The notes beneath the pieces were generated by a model, which saw only the letters and a program-made list of their open reading frames with translations, was not told the origin of the DNA and made no database searches. A stretch of 5,610 bases of DNA from an uncultured Bacteroidales bacterium (GTDB taxonomy: Bacteria > Bacteroidota > Bacteroidia > Bacteroidales > UBA932): the NCBI GenBank assembly GCA_946415795.1, contig CAMKTW010000116.1, positions 1 to 5,610 on the forward strand. The letters run 5' to 3'. Position 1 is the first letter of the stretch, and every line of letters starts with the position of its first letter. The translations under genes were made by a program, and so were the position numbers. Shown here in pieces: positions 5,391 to 5,610 of this stretch.

Positions 5391-5610
5391 TTACAACTCC
5401 GTTTTCTCTTTATCTTTACGCTTGGTGAGGTAAGACGACCAGAGGATTATAAGTACGGCCACCGCTACGATAGCTGAGAGCAGAAGCAAGCCGGCTCCTA
5501 CAGCGAGCCCTATAACAGCGCATATAAATATGCAGGCGGCGGTGGTCAGTCCCAACACCCCGTCGGTCCCTTTAATAATCAATCCGGCGCCTATGAAACC
5601 GATACCCGTG
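5391..5610 (-). CDS. MgtC/SapB family membrane protein, C-terminal part (partial)
   Basis: Read on the minus strand, the frame is open from the window edge to a TAA at 5391-5393, giving 72 residues; the N-terminal part is missing. It begins TGIGFIGAGLIIK and continues GLTTAACIFICAVIGLAVGAG, the signature of the MgtC/SapB membrane domain, where GxGFxGAG and GLTTAA are conserved. Another hydrophobic segment (about residues 45-58) and a short charged end KRKDKEKTEL follow. A reading that starts at the internal TTG (5580-5582) would cut through the GAG motif and is not the true start. MgtC proteins are linked to growth at low magnesium and, in enterobacteria, to F-ATPase inhibition; in Bacteroidetes the role is mostly inferred. 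The short tail suggests the form without the large C-terminal cytoplasmic domain. It converges on the transglycosylase gene with only 6 bp between them. Confidence 0.85.
   Translation of the reverse strand, partial: TGIGFIGAGLIIKGTDGVLGLTTAACIFICAVIGLAVGAGLLLLSAIVAVAVLIILWSSYLTKRKDKEKTEL

Overview
The window looks like chromosome of a Bacteroidales/Bacteroidota bacterium of middling G+C. The reasons are a FeoA-FeoB fusion followed by a FeoB-associated Cys-rich mini-protein, a TIGR02757/DUF2400 protein (a family known mainly from Bacteroidetes), and -7 promoter boxes matching the Bacteroidetes consensus TAnnTTTG (TAATTTTG at 105-112, TATATTTG at 3909-3916). Ribosome-binding sites are weak and A-rich, which also fits. 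Genus cannot be fixed from the sequence alone.

Layout. Positions 1-94 are the last 30 codons of a metal-transporting P-type ATPase. A short gap with a promoter leads to feoAB (135-2501), a GTP-dependent Fe(II) transporter, and one base later to a 48-residue single-pass Cys-rich partner protein (2503-2649). The start of the window is therefore a metal-transport locus. Positions 2650-3189 (540 bp) hold no credible protein gene but are dense in structure. First comes a 132-bp nested palindromic element (2651-2782) with four alternating copies of one core. Then come an inverted repeat and a weak promoter (about 2819-2880). Last is a region of about 250 nt (about 2886-3140) that folds into long-range helices, a possible pseudoknot and a 12-bp hairpin whose G.U pairs favour the + strand. 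I read this last part as an unrecognised structured RNA, either a free ncRNA or a leader of the next gene.

Positions 3190-3888 encode the TIGR02757/DUF2400 protein, closed by a probable intrinsic terminator that overlaps its stop codon. A new -7 box follows, then a zeta-toxin-like P-loop kinase (3935-4507) and, 10 bp later and probably from a TTG start, a secreted lytic transglycosylase (4518-5384). These two probably form an operon. Converging from the right edge is the C-terminal part of an MgtC/SapB-family membrane protein (5391-5610, minus strand).

How the genes fit together: the FeoAB protein and its mini-partner are a clear functional unit for ferrous iron uptake, and the P-type ATPase and MgtC-type protein at the edges also belong to metal-homeostasis families. 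The zeta-like kinase and the transglycosylase may be linked through peptidoglycan, because classical zeta toxins phosphorylate UDP-N-acetylglucosamine, but that link is inference. The least explained and most interesting part is the 2650-3189 intergenic region.
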